DNA of 64,000 bases from Pseudomonas fulva (GTDB lineage Bacteria; Pseudomonadota; Gammaproteobacteria; Pseudomonadales; Pseudomonadaceae). The notes under the pieces were generated by a model. It saw only the letters and a program-made list of their open reading frames with translations. It made no database searches and had not been told where the DNA came from. The stretch lies in the NCBI RefSeq assembly GCF_023517795.1, contig NZ_CP082928.1, positions 5,146,001 through 5,210,000 on the forward strand. Direction: 5' to 3'. Both the position numbers and the translations under genes were made by a program. The number at the start of each line of letters is the position of its first letter. Within the stretch, counting starts at the first letter, position 1. This document shows positions 11,876-24,507 of this stretch, in pieces.

Positions 11876-11910
11876 GGCCGGACGGCGCCATCGCGCCCAC
11901 TCGTCCGGCC
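11876..11910 (-). other. Intercistronic hairpin between nuoF and nuoG
   Basis: A perfect 9-bp inverted repeat, GGCCGGACG and CGTCCGGCC, separated by 17 nt, lies in the only sizeable gap of the operon (11810-11917). A second small hairpin (CCACC-GTGA-GGTGG, 11831-11844) follows before nuoG. There is no T tract, so it is not a Rho-independent terminator. It may act in mRNA stability or processing, which is inference. Confidence 0.5.
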
Positions 11911-11917
11911 AGCGGGC

Positions 11918-13279
11918 CTATACCGCGTGTGCCGCTACCGGCGGCTGTGGCGCAATGGCGCCCACGCCGGCTTCGAACTCTTCACGGAAATACTTGATCG
12001 CGCTGCCCAATGGCTCCACGGCGCCCGGTGCGTGAGCACAGAAGGTCTTGCCGGGGCCGAGGAAGTTGACCAGGCCGAGCAGGGTGTCGATGTCCTCGCG
12101 GGTGCCCTGCTTGCGCTCCAGGGCACGGAGGATCTTCACGCTCCACGGCAGGCCGTCACGGCACGGCGTGCACCAGCCGCAGGATTCGCGGGCGAAGAAC
12201 TCCTCCATGTTGCGCAGCAGCGACACCATGTTCACCGTGTTGTCGATGGCCAGGGCCAGGCCGGTGCCCATGCGGGTGCCGACCTTGGCGATGCCGGCGG
12301 CGTACATGGACGCCTCGAGGTGCTCGGGCAGCAGGAAGCCGGTGCCGGCACCGCCGGGCTGCCAGGCCTTGAGGGTGTAGCCGTCGCGCATGCCGCCGGC
12401 GTAGTCCTCGAACAGCTCGCGGGCGCTGATACCGAACGGCAGCTCCCAGATACCCGGCGTCTTGACCTTGCCGGAGAAGCCCATCAGCTTGGTGCCGTGG
12501 TCTTCGCTGCCTTCGCGGGCCAGGGACTTGTACCAGTCCACGCCGTTGGCGACGATGGCCGGCACGTTGCACAGGGTCTCGACGTTGTTGACGCAGGTCG
12601 GCTTGCCCCACACGCCCACCGCAGCGGGGAAGGGTGGCTTGGCACGCGGGTTGGCGCGACGGCCTTCCAGGGAGTTGATCAGTGCGGTTTCTTCACCGCA
12701 GATGTAACGCCCGGCACCGGTGTGCACGAACAGCTCGAAATCGAAACCGCTGCCCAGGATGTTCTTGCCGAGCAGGCCGGCGGCCTTGGCTTCCTCGATG
12801 GCGCGGTTGAGGTTGGCGGCGGCGTCGACGTATTCGCCACGCAGGAAGATGTAACCGCGGTAGGCCTTCAGGGCCCGGGCGCTGATCAGCATGCCTTCCA
12901 CCAGCAGGTGCGGCAGCTGTTCCATCAGCATGCGGTCCTTCCAGGTATTGGGCTCCATCTCGTCCGCGTTGCACAGCAGGTAGCGGATGTTCAGCGACTC
13001 GTCGTTGGGCATCAGGCCCCACTTCACGCCGGTGGGGAAGCCTGCACCACCGCGGCCCTTGAGGCCGGAATCCTTGACCGTCTGCACGATGTCGGCCTGG
13101 GCCATCTCGGCCAGGGCCTTGCGGGCGGCGGCATAACCGTTCTTCTGCTGGTACTCGTCGAGCCATACGGGCTGGGCGTCGTCGCGCAGGCGCCAGGTCA
13201 GCGGATGGGTCTCTTCGCTGCGGGCGATACGGTTGGCCGGGCCGAAGGAGGTCAGCAGGTTGGAGCTGCGGCTGATCAT
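11918..13279 (-). CDS. nuoF: NADH-quinone oxidoreductase subunit F (NADH-binding)
   Basis: Binds NADH and FMN at the tip of complex I and carries the N3 [4Fe-4S] cluster; 453 residues. The nucleotide-binding glycine-rich segment [13 protein letters not shown] is at about residue 75. The N3 ligands are C367, C370 and C373 in [12 protein letters not shown], plus C414. ATG 13279 overlaps the nuoE stop as ATGA. In-frame sequence upstream is shadow of nuoE. Confidence 0.97.
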   Translation of the reverse strand: MISRSSNLLTSFGPANRIARSEETHPLTWRLRDDAQPVWLDEYQQKNGYAAARKALAEMAQADIVQTVKDSGLKGRGGAGFPTGVKWGLMPNDESLNIRYLLCNADEMEPNTWKDRMLMEQLPHLLVEGMLISARALKAYRGYIFLRGEYVDAAANLNRAIEEAKAAGLLGKNILGSGFDFELFVHTGAGRYICGEETALINSLEGRRANPRAKPPFPAAVGVWGKPTCVNNVETLCNVPAIVANGVDWYKSLAREGSEDHGTKLMGFSGKVKTPGIWELPFGISARELFEDYAGGMRDGYTLKAWQPGGAGTGFLLPEHLEASMYAAGIAKVGTRMGTGLALAIDNTVNMVSLLRNMEEFFARESCGWCTPCRDGLPWSVKILRALERKQGTREDIDTLLGLVNFLGPGKTFCAHAPGAVEPLGSAIKYFREEFEAGVGAIAPQPPVAAHAV

Positions 13280-13767
13280 TGGAAGTTCTCCAGCAGTTGC
13301 GCCACGCCTTCGGGCTGCACGTCGCCGAAGGTTTCGTCGTCGATCATCATCGCCGGCGCCTTGTCGCAGTTGCCCAGGCAGCACACCGGCAGCAGGGTGA
13401 AGCGGCCGTCGGCGGTGGTCTGCCCAGGCACGATGCCCAGCTCGGCCTTGATGCTGCCCAGCACGTTCTCGTGGCCACCGATGAAGCAGGTCATGCTGTC
13501 GCACACGCGGATGATGTGGCGGCCGACCGGCTGGCGGAAGATCTGGCTGTAGAAAGTGGCCACGCCTTCGACGTCGCTGGCCGGGATGCCGAGAATCGCG
13601 CCGATGGCGTCGGCGGCGCCGTCCGGCACCCAGCCACGCTCCTTCTGCACGATCTTCAGGGCTTCGATGGACGCCGCGCGCGGGTCCTCGTAGTGGTGCA
13701 TCTCGTGCTCGATGGCCGAGCGCTCGGTTTCACTGAGGGCGAAACGGTCGGTCTGAATCATGTTCAT
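13276..13767 (-). CDS. nuoE: NADH-quinone oxidoreductase subunit E
   Basis: Thioredoxin-like subunit of complex I with the N1a [2Fe-2S] cluster. Ligand cysteines are at C89, C94, C130 and C134 (VCDSMTC and CCLGNC). Length is 163 residues. The start ATG 13767 is preceded by GAGGAG at 6 nt; a second ATG two codons in is less well placed. Confidence 0.97.
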   Translation of the reverse strand: MNMIQTDRFALSETERSAIEHEMHHYEDPRAASIEALKIVQKERGWVPDGAADAIGAILGIPASDVEGVATFYSQIFRQPVGRHIIRVCDSMTCFIGGHENVLGSIKAELGIVPGQTTADGRFTLLPVCCLGNCDKAPAMMIDDETFGDVQPEGVAQLLENFQ

Positions 13768-13777
13768 GGTGTTCTCC

Positions 13778-15577
<1,800 letters not shown>

Positions 15578-15617
15578 TCAACGGTGAGAGTGAGCCCAGT
15601 TAATAAGTAAGCAGGAC

Positions 15618-16295
15618 TCAGACTTCGTCAGGGGAACGCAGGTTGGTAACCGCAATACGCTGCTCGCGGCGCTGTTCTTTCTGGGAAGGCATCTCGGCGC
15701 GGTAAACGCCTTGATCGCCAACGACCCAGGACAGCGGGCGGCGCTCCTGACCGATGGATTCCTGCAGCAGCATCAGGCCTTGCAGGAACGCCTCGGGACG
15801 GGGCGGGCAACCGGGAATGTAGACGTCGACGGGAAGGAACTTGTCGACCCCCTGAACGACCGAGTAGATGTCGTACATGCCGCCGGAATTGGCGCACGAG
15901 CCCATGGAAATGACCCACTTGGGTTCGAGCATCTGTTCATAGAGACGCTGGATGACCGGCGCCATCTTGATGAAACAGGTGCCGGCGATGACCATGAAGT
16001 CGGCCTGGCGCGGGGAGGCTCGGATCACCTCGGCACCGAAGCGCGCGACGTCGTGCGGCGCGGTGAAGGCGGTGGTCATTTCCACGTAGCAGCAGGACAG
16101 CCCGAAGTTGTACGGCCACAGGGAGTTCTTGCGACCCCAATTCACCGCGCCGCTGAGAACATCCGAGAGTTTCCCCATGTAGATGTTCTTGTGCACTTCA
16201 TCTTCTAGCTGTTGGTCGGTAACGACCTCCCGCTTGCCGATCGGGTATTGCTCGTTGGGAGCATCCGGATCGATCCGAGTGAGTTTGTATTGCAT
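15618..16295 (-). CDS. nuoB: NADH-quinone oxidoreductase subunit B
   Basis: Carries cluster N2, the last [4Fe-4S] centre, which reduces quinone. The four ligands are visible as C68 and C69 (tandem, GLSCCYVEM), C134 (MGSCANSGG) and C163 (PGCPPRPE). Length is 225 residues from ATG 16295, with GAGG 8 nt upstream. A TTG two codons earlier is a weaker choice. nuoA ends 10 bp upstream. Confidence 0.97.
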   Translation of the reverse strand: MQYKLTRIDPDAPNEQYPIGKREVVTDQQLEDEVHKNIYMGKLSDVLSGAVNWGRKNSLWPYNFGLSCCYVEMTTAFTAPHDVARFGAEVIRASPRQADFMVIAGTCFIKMAPVIQRLYEQMLEPKWVISMGSCANSGGMYDIYSVVQGVDKFLPVDVYIPGCPPRPEAFLQGLMLLQESIGQERRPLSWVVGDQGVYRAEMPSQKEQRREQRIAVTNLRSPDEV

Positions 16296-16305
16296 CGCCA
16301 AAGCC

Positions 16306-16719
16306 TCATTGTTTCAGCTTCGCCTGCCGAGCCTTACGACTCTCGGGTGCCCAATCCAGCGCACCGATACGCCAAAGGTAGACAAGACCTGCCAACAGAA
16401 TGTTTATGAAAATGGCTGCTTCGATAAAGCCGGCCCAGCCGCTTTCGCGAACGGAGACGGCCCAGGCGAAGAGAAAGAGGGCTTCGACGTCGAAGATCAC
16501 GAAGAGCATCGCGACCAGATAGAATTTGGCGGACAGGCGCAGGCGTGCGCTGCCGGTGGGAAGCATGCCCGATTCGAAGGGCTCGTTCTTGCTGCGCCCC
16601 CAGGCTTTGCTGCCCAGCAGGCTGGAGACACCCATCATGAAGGCACAGAGGCCAACGACGCCCAGCAGAAAAACGGCCAACGCCCAGTTGTGGGACAGGG
16701 AACTGCTTGCTTCCAGCAT
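16306..16719 (-). CDS. nuoA: NADH-quinone oxidoreductase subunit A
   Basis: First gene of the complex I operon, encoding a 137-residue membrane subunit with three helices. The conserved loop [23 protein letters not shown] connects TM1 and TM2 near the quinone channel; [13 protein letters not shown] carries the conserved acidic residues of TM2. The start ATG 16719 is preceded by GAGGAG. The AT-rich region upstream must hold the operon promoter. Confidence 0.96.
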   Translation of the reverse strand: MLEASSSLSHNWALAVFLLGVVGLCAFMMGVSSLLGSKAWGRSKNEPFESGMLPTGSARLRLSAKFYLVAMLFVIFDVEALFLFAWAVSVRESGWAGFIEAAIFINILLAGLVYLWRIGALDWAPESRKARQAKLKQ

Positions 16720-17070
16720 GCCGGGGCTCCTCAGGCAAGGAACGGCTTAACGCACGATTTAAAATTATGGCAAGGCATTAAGTGCCTTGAATCAATTCGC
16801 ATAATGTTATGCCTGTATTGGGTGTAAGTAAATTTTTCCGCACAAAAAAATAATAAAACGTCGCATGCCTGCAATCAGCCAGTATCCAGAAAGCCACGCA
16901 AATCAAGGTGCTATAAAAACAAGGCGGAAACTTCGCGGATGCGCGCAAGTTGCATGTAGTGCAAAAATAAAGTCGCTTCAATAAGAATATATATCATTTG
17001 AGAATTTATTCTCTTGCCGCACCTCGATGGCTCTGCTCGTAATAAGCGCAGCAGTGAGCCAGTACTTCTT
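16720..17070 (-). promoter_or_regulatory. Upstream region of the nuo operon (about 350 bp, no gene)
   Basis: This is one of the most AT-rich stretches of the window, with A and T runs around 16750-16860 and 16960-17010. It lies directly upstream of nuoA and so should contain its promoter(s) and regulator sites. I could not place -35/-10 boxes with confidence. A minus-strand frame of 67 codons here (16778-16981) has no coding character. Confidence 0.5.
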
Positions 17071-17078
17071 ACTTGCAA

Positions 17079-17106
17079 TAAAAAGCCCCGGCATCGCTGC
17101 CGGGGC
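17079..17106 (-). terminator. Rho-independent terminator of aceA
   Basis: Stem GCCCCGGCA / TGCCGGGGC (9 bp, loop TCGC) at 17085-17106, followed on the minus strand by a TTTTTATT tract. It sits 35 bp past the aceA stop. Confidence 0.88.
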
Positions 17107-17141
17107 CAGGGCTCGAAGTTGCGCCGGGCGACGCGTGATTC

Positions 17142-18737
17142 TCAATGAAACTGATTCATGGTGTTGTCCTTGCCGCCGGCCTTCAGGGCCGCCTCACCGG
17201 CGAAGTACTCCTTGTGGTTGTCGCCGATGTCCGAGCCCGCCATGTTCTGGTGCTTGACGCAGGCGATGCCCTGACGGATTTCCTGGCGCTGCACGCCCTT
17301 GACGTAGGCGAGCATGCCCTGGTCGGCGAAGTAGCCCTTGGCCAGGTTGTCGGTGGACAGCGCAGCGGTGTGGTAGGTCGGCAGCGTGATCAGGTGATGG
17401 AAGATGCCGGCATGGGCCGAGCCGTCGCGCTGGAAGGTGCGGATCTTCTCGTCGGCGACCTGGGCCAGTTCGGTTTCGTCGTACTCGGCGCTCATCAACT
17501 TGGCGCGGTCGTAGGCCGACACGTCCTTGCCCTCGGCCTGGAACGCATCGAACACCTGCTGGCGGAAGCTCAGGGTCCAGTTGAACGACGGGCTGTTGTT
17601 GTAGACCAGCTTGGCGTTGGGGATCACTTCGCGAACACGATCGACCATGGCCTTGATCTGGCCGACATGGGGCTTCTCGGTTTCGATCCAGATCATGTCC
17701 GCGCCGTTCTGCAGCGAGGTGATGCTGTCCAGCACGCAGCGATCCTCGCCAGTGCCCTTGCGGAACTGGAACAGGTTGGAGGCCAGGCGCTTGGGTCGCA
17801 GCAGCTTGCCTTCGCGGTTGATCACCACGTCGCCATTGTTCAGTTCGGCCGGGCTGATTTCCTCACAATCCAGGAAGGAGTTGTACTGGTCGCCCAGGTC
17901 GCCCGGCTCGCTGGTCACGGCGATCTGCTTGGTCAGGCCGGCGCCCAGGGAGTCGGTACGGGCGACGATCACGCCATCGTCCACACCCAGTTCGAGAAAG
18001 GCGTAGCGCACCGCGTTGATCTTGGCGAGGAAGTCGGCATGGGGCACGGTGACCTTGCCGTCCTGGTGGCCGCATTGCTTCTCGTCGGAGACCTGGTTCT
18101 CGATCTGAATGCAGCAGGCGCCGGCTTCGATCATCTTCTTGGCCAGCAGGTAGGTGGCCTCGGGGTTGCCGAAGCCCGCGTCGATGTCGGCAATGATCGG
18201 CACCACGTGGGTTTCGAAATTGTCGATCTGCGCCTGGATTTCGCTCTGCTTGGCGCGATCGCCCGACTCGCGGGCCGCGTCTAGGGCGCTGAACAGCAGG
18301 TCCAGCTCGCGGGCATCGGCCTGGCGCAGGAAGGTGTACAGCTCTTCGATCAGTGCGGCGACCGCGGTCTTCTCGTGCATCGACTGGTCCGGCAGGGGGC
18401 CGAAGTCGGAACGCAGCGCGGCGATCATCCAACCGGACAGGTACAGGTAGCGCTTGTTGGTGGTCTTCAGGTGCTTCTTGATGGAAATCAGTTTCTGCTG
18501 GCCGATGAAACCATGCCAGCAGCCCAGCGACTGGGTGTAGACAGAAGAGTCGGCGTCGTACTCGGCCATGTCCTTGCGCATGATGGCCGCGGTGTACCTG
18601 GCTACATCCAGGCCGGTCCTGAAGCGGTTCTGGGCGCGCATACGAGCGACGGATTCCGGGTTGATAGCGCTCCAGCTGCTGCCAGCGGCTTCTTTCAGGG
18701 CGGTAACGGCTTTGATGTCGTTTTCGTAAGCTGACAT
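17142..18737 (-). CDS. aceA: Isocitrate lyase
   Basis: Cleaves isocitrate to glyoxylate and succinate in the glyoxylate shunt, allowing growth on acetate and fatty acids. The 531-residue length is that of the long Pseudomonas-type enzyme. The catalytic loop KQCGHQDGKV, with the active-site cysteine at residue 222, is intact. The IIADIDAGFGNPEATY segment supplies metal-binding acidic residues. The start is ATG 18737 with GAAGGA upstream. It is monocistronic with its own terminator. With idh at 26-28 kb the window holds both enzymes of the isocitrate branch point. Confidence 0.97.
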   Translation of the reverse strand: MSAYENDIKAVTALKEAAGSSWSAINPESVARMRAQNRFRTGLDVARYTAAIMRKDMAEYDADSSVYTQSLGCWHGFIGQQKLISIKKHLKTTNKRYLYLSGWMIAALRSDFGPLPDQSMHEKTAVAALIEELYTFLRQADARELDLLFSALDAARESGDRAKQSEIQAQIDNFETHVVPIIADIDAGFGNPEATYLLAKKMIEAGACCIQIENQVSDEKQCGHQDGKVTVPHADFLAKINAVRYAFLELGVDDGVIVARTDSLGAGLTKQIAVTSEPGDLGDQYNSFLDCEEISPAELNNGDVVINREGKLLRPKRLASNLFQFRKGTGEDRCVLDSITSLQNGADMIWIETEKPHVGQIKAMVDRVREVIPNAKLVYNNSPSFNWTLSFRQQVFDAFQAEGKDVSAYDRAKLMSAEYDETELAQVADEKIRTFQRDGSAHAGIFHHLITLPTYHTAALSTDNLAKGYFADQGMLAYVKGVQRQEIRQGIACVKHQNMAGSDIGDNHKEYFAGEAALKAGGKDNTMNQFH

Positions 18738-19204
18738 GGTCAATCCTTCAAGTATGTGTTGGGGCGAACACCGAGCGTGCGCACAGGCGCAGGGCACGGC
18801 GCGAGCTCACCGCAGACGTTGAGGGGAAACCGGAAGGAGGAGGGCTTGTGGCGGGATGGACGAAGCGTATCGTGTGCTCGCTGCCGGGTAGGCGAGCGGT
18901 GGTGCGTGCAGGCCCGTGGACGCCCTTGGCACCGTGCAACTCGATACGTGAAACGCTTCCCCGTCCCTCAGGACAACCTCGTTCCAGTCGCCATCTCGTC
19001 GAACTGCCTTGTGGGCTTAACAACACGAATCGATCCCTGCGGTAAGCGGGAACGATTCGGAGGCTCCGTTTCCGGAACCCCTGATTAGCGGGAGCGAGGC
19101 CATCATGCGACCGACGAAAATGTTCGTCAATCGTTTTTGTAGTGTTTTTTAAGGAGTACTACATAAGTCTTAGATCGACCATATGGTCACGTTTTACGGG
19201 GCTT
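18738..19204. other. 467-bp intergenic region upstream of aceA
   Basis: It should hold the aceA promoter on the minus strand. Visible structure on the plus strand is a small hairpin GACGAA-AATG-TTCGTC (19113-19128) followed by AATCGTTTTTG, and an inverted repeat TGTAGT...ACTACA (19138-19163). I see no protein-coding frame with normal codon use and no recognised RNA family. Confidence 0.4.
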
Positions 19205-20023
19205 TCAGTCGATCACCTCGACCTTCACGCGCATGCTCATGTCGTCGCGCCCTTCGGTCGAGTAGCGGCGCAGGATGCCACTGCGGTCGGCCTGGCTCTG
19301 CTCGCTGCTGCCGCCGATGGTGATCCACTCGCCGAGCCGACCGCTGACCCGGGTGTCGGCTTGCTGGATGTCGATCACGCCGGGCTGCTGCTGGCTGACC
19401 CGGTCACGGTTGCTGCTGATGTCCAGGTGCACGATCTCGCCGGCCAGGCTGGCGGTGACGTAGAAGCCCTGGGTGACGTTGCGGTACTCGGTGTTGTTGT
19501 ACACCTGGCCGTAAGGACCGCGGCTGCTGGTGGTCACCGGTACGCTCTGGCCGACCTGGATCAGCGCCGGGTAACCCTCGCTGGTCTGCACCTGCTGGGT
19601 GCCGCCGCCGCGGCTGTCGGTACTGCGGCGAATGATGCGCGCCTGGTCACGACCGGCCACTTCGCCACGGCCGATCTCCACGCGGCCATTGCCGGCACTG
19701 ATGCTGCCGTCCACGCCGTAGCCGCGGTCGTCGCGGTAGGTCGATTCACTGGTGTCGACGCTGATCAGCAGGCGTCGCGGCTGGGTGTCGAGCTGGCCGA
19801 GCAGGGCGCGCACCTCCTCGATCTTCGCCGGTGGCGCATTGACGATCAGTTGGTTGCCATAGGCGCTCACCCGCCCGTCGTTACCGAGCGCCGATTGCAC
19901 CACGGGCAGCAGCTCGTCTGCGGTGCGGAAGTTGAGCGGGATGACTTCGGTCGCCGCGCTGGCCAGGAGGCTGAAGGCGAGCAAGGCGGCACCCATCACG
20001 CATCGTGTCATGGCGTTCGTCAT
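19205..20023 (-). CDS. Secretin N-terminal-domain-like exported protein
   Basis: A 272-residue protein with a cleavable-type signal peptide (MTNAMTRCVMGAALLAFSLL then ASA-A). It then has a secretin N1-type domain: TEVIPLNFRTADELLPVVQS, GNQLIVNAPPAKIEEV and LLGQLDTQPRRLLISV match the short domain that repeats in GspD/PilQ/NolW proteins. No C-terminal gate domain is present, so it cannot form a secretin channel itself. The rest is Gly/Ser/Arg-rich and beta-strand-like. Its start overlaps the stop of the next upstream gene by 4 bp. Role unknown. Confidence 0.75.
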   Translation of the reverse strand: MTNAMTRCVMGAALLAFSLLASAATEVIPLNFRTADELLPVVQSALGNDGRVSAYGNQLIVNAPPAKIEEVRALLGQLDTQPRRLLISVDTSESTYRDDRGYGVDGSISAGNGRVEIGRGEVAGRDQARIIRRSTDSRGGGTQQVQTSEGYPALIQVGQSVPVTTSSRGPYGQVYNNTEYRNVTQGFYVTASLAGEIVHLDISSNRDRVSQQQPGVIDIQQADTRVSGRLGEWITIGGSSEQSQADRSGILRRYSTEGRDDMSMRVKVEVID

Positions 20024-20634
20024 AGCAAGAAGCTCCGCAAATCAGGGTCGAGAATGCTGGTGTCCCAGGTCTGGTCGAACTGGTGCTGCAACTGGCGGAC
20101 GCGGGCCGGATCCTGGTACTTGGCGTAACCGGCGAACTGGTCGGTTTCCGGGCGCATCAACAGGCCCTGATCGTCAGCGAGTAGGAAGGCGCCGTCGGGC
20201 GCCGGATAATCCGGGTGACAGCGGCGAATATGCAGGTGACTGGGCCGTTTGCGCGACAGCGCGATGAGCCGATGCCCGTCACGGACCGCCCGACTGCTGT
20301 CGCACACCAGAATACGCAGGCTGCTGTGACGATGGCGCAGCAGGAAATCGCTGCAGGCCTTGTAGACGCTGCCGTGATGGTAAAGCCAGGGGTCGAGATC
20401 GGGGCTGTAGAGGCACAGGGTGCGCCTGGCCTGCTGCATCATCGCCAGGGCGTGGCTACGGGCCTGATCGGGCAGGCTGAAGCGCTGCAGGGCCTGCTCG
20501 CTGCCGAGTGCGAAGGGCGCCGGTTCCCAGGCGGCCGGTTGCGGCAGGGGGTTGTCCGGGTTGTGCAGGGTAAAACGCCCAGGCGATTCGAACTCGATGG
20601 GCTCGAGATCGGCGGGCGTGTGTTCGTCGTTCAT
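20020..20634 (-). CDS. Conserved hypothetical protein (DUF7931-like)
   Basis: A 204-residue soluble protein with no signal peptide. The middle reads RRTLCLYSPDLDPWLYHH and SSLRILVCDSSRAVRDGHRL, a layout reminiscent of phospholipase D-like folds, but I see no HKD motif and so assign no activity. It is conserved in Pseudomonas at this place, between a GNAT gene and the secretin-domain gene. ATG 20634 is chosen because AGAGG lies 6 nt upstream; an earlier in-frame start would overlap the acetyltransferase gene. Translationally coupled (ATGA) to the downstream gene. Confidence 0.7.
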   Translation of the reverse strand: MNDEHTPADLEPIEFESPGRFTLHNPDNPLPQPAAWEPAPFALGSEQALQRFSLPDQARSHALAMMQQARRTLCLYSPDLDPWLYHHGSVYKACSDFLLRHRHSSLRILVCDSSRAVRDGHRLIALSRKRPSHLHIRRCHPDYPAPDGAFLLADDQGLLMRPETDQFAGYAKYQDPARVRQLQHQFDQTWDTSILDPDLRSFLL

Positions 20635-20672
20635 GCTGACCTCTGTGGCACCGGTGCGTGCCACAGCTGACA

Positions 20673-21098
20673 TCAGCTGCTGCTGCGCACCATGTCGACG
20701 TGAGGGATACCGGCTTCCAGGTATTCCTCGCTCACTACAGTGAAGCCCAGCTTTTCATAGAACGGCGTCGCCTGCACCTGGGCGCTGAGCATTTGCTGGC
20801 TCAGGCCACGTTTTTCCGCCTCGGCGATCACCGCCAACAGCAGTGCTTCGCCGACTTTCAAGCCGCGCCAGTCCTTGAGCACCGACACCCGGCCGATCTG
20901 GCCGTCGGCGAGCAGGCGTGCCGTACCGATCGGGTAGTCGCCTTCGCAGGCGAGAAAATGCACGGCATCACTGTCTTCGGCGTCCCATTCCAGTTCAGGC
21001 GGCACGGCCTGTTCAGCCACGAAAACCGTTTCGCGGATGCGACGCAGCTCCTCGTAATCCCTGTGCCAGTCGGCGATGCGTACGTGCAGGTCATTCAT
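20673..21098 (-). CDS. GNAT family N-acetyltransferase
   Basis: A 141-residue ElaA/PhnO-size acetyltransferase. The acetyl-CoA loop is seen as GRVSVLKDWRGLKVGEALL, and the C-terminal strand as QVQATPFYEKLGFTVVSEEY, both standard GNAT elements. The FVAEQAVPPELEWD start resembles YjgM/ElaA-like members. The substrate is unknown. ATG 21098 overlaps the roxA end by 8 bp (ATGAATGA), so the two are probably co-translated. Confidence 0.85.
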   Translation of the reverse strand: MNDLHVRIADWHRDYEELRRIRETVFVAEQAVPPELEWDAEDSDAVHFLACEGDYPIGTARLLADGQIGRVSVLKDWRGLKVGEALLLAVIAEAEKRGLSQQMLSAQVQATPFYEKLGFTVVSEEYLEAGIPHVDMVRSSS

Positions 21099-22260
21099 CG
21101 GCAGCAAACTCCAGGCTTCCCTGCTTGGCCAGTTCGAGCACCAGCTCGCGGGCCTCGTCGTTGCCCAGCCATGGGCCCAGGTTTTCCAGGTGCAGGGCGT
21201 CGGCCGAGCAGATCAGCTTGAGCAGCTCGCGCAGGCTGGCGGACACCAGGCGGCTCTGGCCGCTGGCGAACAGCACCAGGCCATCGCCGACTTCCGACCA
21301 GGCCAGGCGCGCGCTGGGGTTGCGGACCAGGATGGCGCCATCCTCGAGCTGATCGAGGAAGCCGTCCTCGTCGATCTCGATGCCGGCGATCAGTTCCGGG
21401 TACTTGGGCTCGGTCATGAACTGGCCGAACCAGGTCATCAGCAGGCGCTCGTCGCTCATGTGCTCGGCGAGCAGCGCCTTGAGGCGCTCCAGGGCATCGC
21501 GCTGGATCTCGTTGGGGTCGCTGGCCGGCGCGGTGCCGGCGTCGCTGTAGCGCGTTTCGTCCGGCAGGAACTGGCCAAGGAAATCAGTGAAATGGGTCAG
21601 TACTTCGGCCGCGCTGGGTGCGCGGAAACCCACGGAATAAGTCATGCAATCGTCCTCGGCGGTACCACAGTGGGCCAGGAGCGGCGGCAGATAGAGCATA
21701 TCGCCGGGCTCGAGCACCCATTCTTCAGTTTGATCGAATTGAGCCAGGATCTTCATGTCCAGATCCGGCAGCAGCGGGCTCTGGGCGTCGCACATCTGGC
21801 CGATCTGCCAGCGGCGGCGGCCATGGGCCTGCAGCAGAAACACGTCGTAGTTGTCGAAGTGCGGGCCAACACCGCCACCCGGTGTGGCGAAGCTGATCAT
21901 CACGTCGTCGATGCGCCACTTGGGCAGGAACTTGAACTGCTCCAGCAGCTCGGCGACGTCGGGCACGAACTGGTCGACGGCCTGCACCAGCAGGGTCCAG
22001 TCACGTTCCGGCAGCTCGGCGAAGGCATCCTCGGCGAAGGGGCCGCGGCGAACTTCCCAGGGCGTCTCGCCGTGCTCGAGCACCAGGCGCGACTCGACTT
22101 CTTCCTCGAGGGCCAGGCCGGCCAGCTCGTCGGGAGAAATCGGACTCTCGAAGTCGGCGATGGCCTGGCGCACCAGCAAGGGCTTCTTCTGCCAGTAGTC
22201 GCGCAGGAACTCGCGTGCGCTCAGGCCACCCAATAGCTGAAGAGGAGCATCAGGATTCAT
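21091..22260 (-). CDS. roxA: 50S ribosomal protein uL16 3-hydroxylase (cupin, Fe/2-oxoglutarate oxygenase)
   Basis: A 389-residue JmjC-type oxygenase matching YcfD/RoxA, which hydroxylates an arginine of ribosomal protein uL16. The iron ligands are H134 and D136 in GPHFDNYDV, and H197 in LPPLLAHCG; their spacing fits E. coli YcfD (H125, D127, H187). The C-terminal part, after about residue 270, is the dimerisation and winged-helix region. It is transcribed with the GNAT gene below it and lies just downstream of purB. Confidence 0.92.
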   Translation of the reverse strand: MNPDAPLQLLGGLSAREFLRDYWQKKPLLVRQAIADFESPISPDELAGLALEEEVESRLVLEHGETPWEVRRGPFAEDAFAELPERDWTLLVQAVDQFVPDVAELLEQFKFLPKWRIDDVMISFATPGGGVGPHFDNYDVFLLQAHGRRRWQIGQMCDAQSPLLPDLDMKILAQFDQTEEWVLEPGDMLYLPPLLAHCGTAEDDCMTYSVGFRAPSAAEVLTHFTDFLGQFLPDETRYSDAGTAPASDPNEIQRDALERLKALLAEHMSDERLLMTWFGQFMTEPKYPELIAGIEIDEDGFLDQLEDGAILVRNPSARLAWSEVGDGLVLFASGQSRLVSASLRELLKLICSADALHLENLGPWLGNDEARELVLELAKQGSLEFAADE

Positions 22261-22293
22261 CTGTAAGTCCTTGATATTTATTGAAGCGTATAA

Positions 22294-22320
22294 AAAGAAA
22301 CGCCCGGCTTCAGCCGGGCG
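22294..22320 (-). terminator. Terminator hairpin overlapping the purB/roxA gap
   Basis: Stem CGCCCGGC / GCCGGGCG with loop TTCA (22301-22320), followed on the minus strand by TTTCTTTTTAT. It ends purB transcription 20 bp after the stop. Some read-through into roxA is possible. Confidence 0.85.
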
Positions 22321-22340
22321 TCCTTGGGGCCGAAGGCCGT

Positions 22341-23753
<1,413 letters not shown>

Positions 23754-23771
23754 TCATACACGACGGCGCTC

Positions 23772-23793
23772 GCTGCAGGCTGCAAGCTGCAGG
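23772..23793. repeat. GCTGCA-type short repeat between hflD and purB
   Basis: GCTGCA occurs three times in 22 bp with palindromic character. Strings of this kind are scattered in Pseudomonas intergenic DNA; it is too short and single to be an array. Confidence 0.4.
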
Positions 23794-23886
23794 TAAAAGC
23801 GATTGATGGACAGGCGCTTTAAACTAAAAAACCTTTTAAACCATCTAGTTGCGGTGAAAACCTAATCTGAAGCCTGAAGACCGCCC

Positions 23887-24507
23887 TTAGCCACGCAGCA
23901 TCGGGTAAAGCTCGCGCAGCAACTTGCGGCGACTGAATACCAGCTGCCAGCGATGGCCGCCCAGTTGGCGCCAGAGGCGCGCCGAGCGAATCCCGGCGAG
24001 CAGCAGGCCGCGAATCTTCGAGGCGTTGGCCGGTTGCTGCAGGAAGCGGCTGTCGCCCTGTACCTGGATGCGTTGCTTGAAGGTGCTGATGGTGTCCTGG
24101 TAAAGCGCGCCGCACGAGGAAATGACATTCTCGTGGCCGATGCCGAAGTGATCGGCCTGGCTCTGGATCTGATCCAGGCGATTGCCCATCAACTGCAGCA
24201 GGTCGCCGCGCTTGTCGAGTTGGCGTTCCAGGCCGAGCAGGGCAAGGGCATAACGCAATGGCTCGCGCTGCAGGCTGGTGGGGTCGCGCTCCAGAGCGCT
24301 GACCAGAGCGCGATAGCCGTCGCGCAGATTGAGGTCATCGCCGCCATAGACATCCAGGGTGCCGTTGGCATCGCGCACCAGCAGGCTGCCGATCAGGCAG
24401 GTCACTTCGCTTTCGCCGGCCTGGCCGGTCTTGGCGATCTTGTCGACCATTACCGCGGCCTGAAATACCGCGCCCAGAGCGATCAGCTGTTCTTGAATGG
24501 GATTCAT
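23887..24507 (-). CDS. hflD: High frequency lysogenization protein HflD homologue
   Basis: A 206-residue alpha-helical peripheral membrane protein. E. coli HflD binds phage lambda CII and favours lysogeny. Its normal role, near MnmA and PurB, is unclear. [18 protein letters not shown], the RDGYRALV region and the C-terminal [16 protein letters not shown] segment match the family. It starts inside the mnmA stop (ATGA), so the two are co-translated. Confidence 0.92.
   Translation of the reverse strand: MNPIQEQLIALGAVFQAAVMVDKIAKTGQAGESEVTCLIGSLLVRDANGTLDVYGGDDLNLRDGYRALVSALERDPTSLQREPLRYALALLGLERQLDKRGDLLQLMGNRLDQIQSQADHFGIGHENVISSCGALYQDTISTFKQRIQVQGDSRFLQQPANASKIRGLLLAGIRSARLWRQLGGHRWQLVFSRRKLLRELYPMLRG

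Noticed and set aside
16778..16981. Minus-strand frame of 67 codons upstream of nuoA
   Set aside because: AT-rich promoter DNA with atypical codon use and no ribosome site.
23772..23793. GCTGCA repeats as a CRISPR remnant
   Set aside because: Only 22 bp, no spacers and no cas genes in the window.
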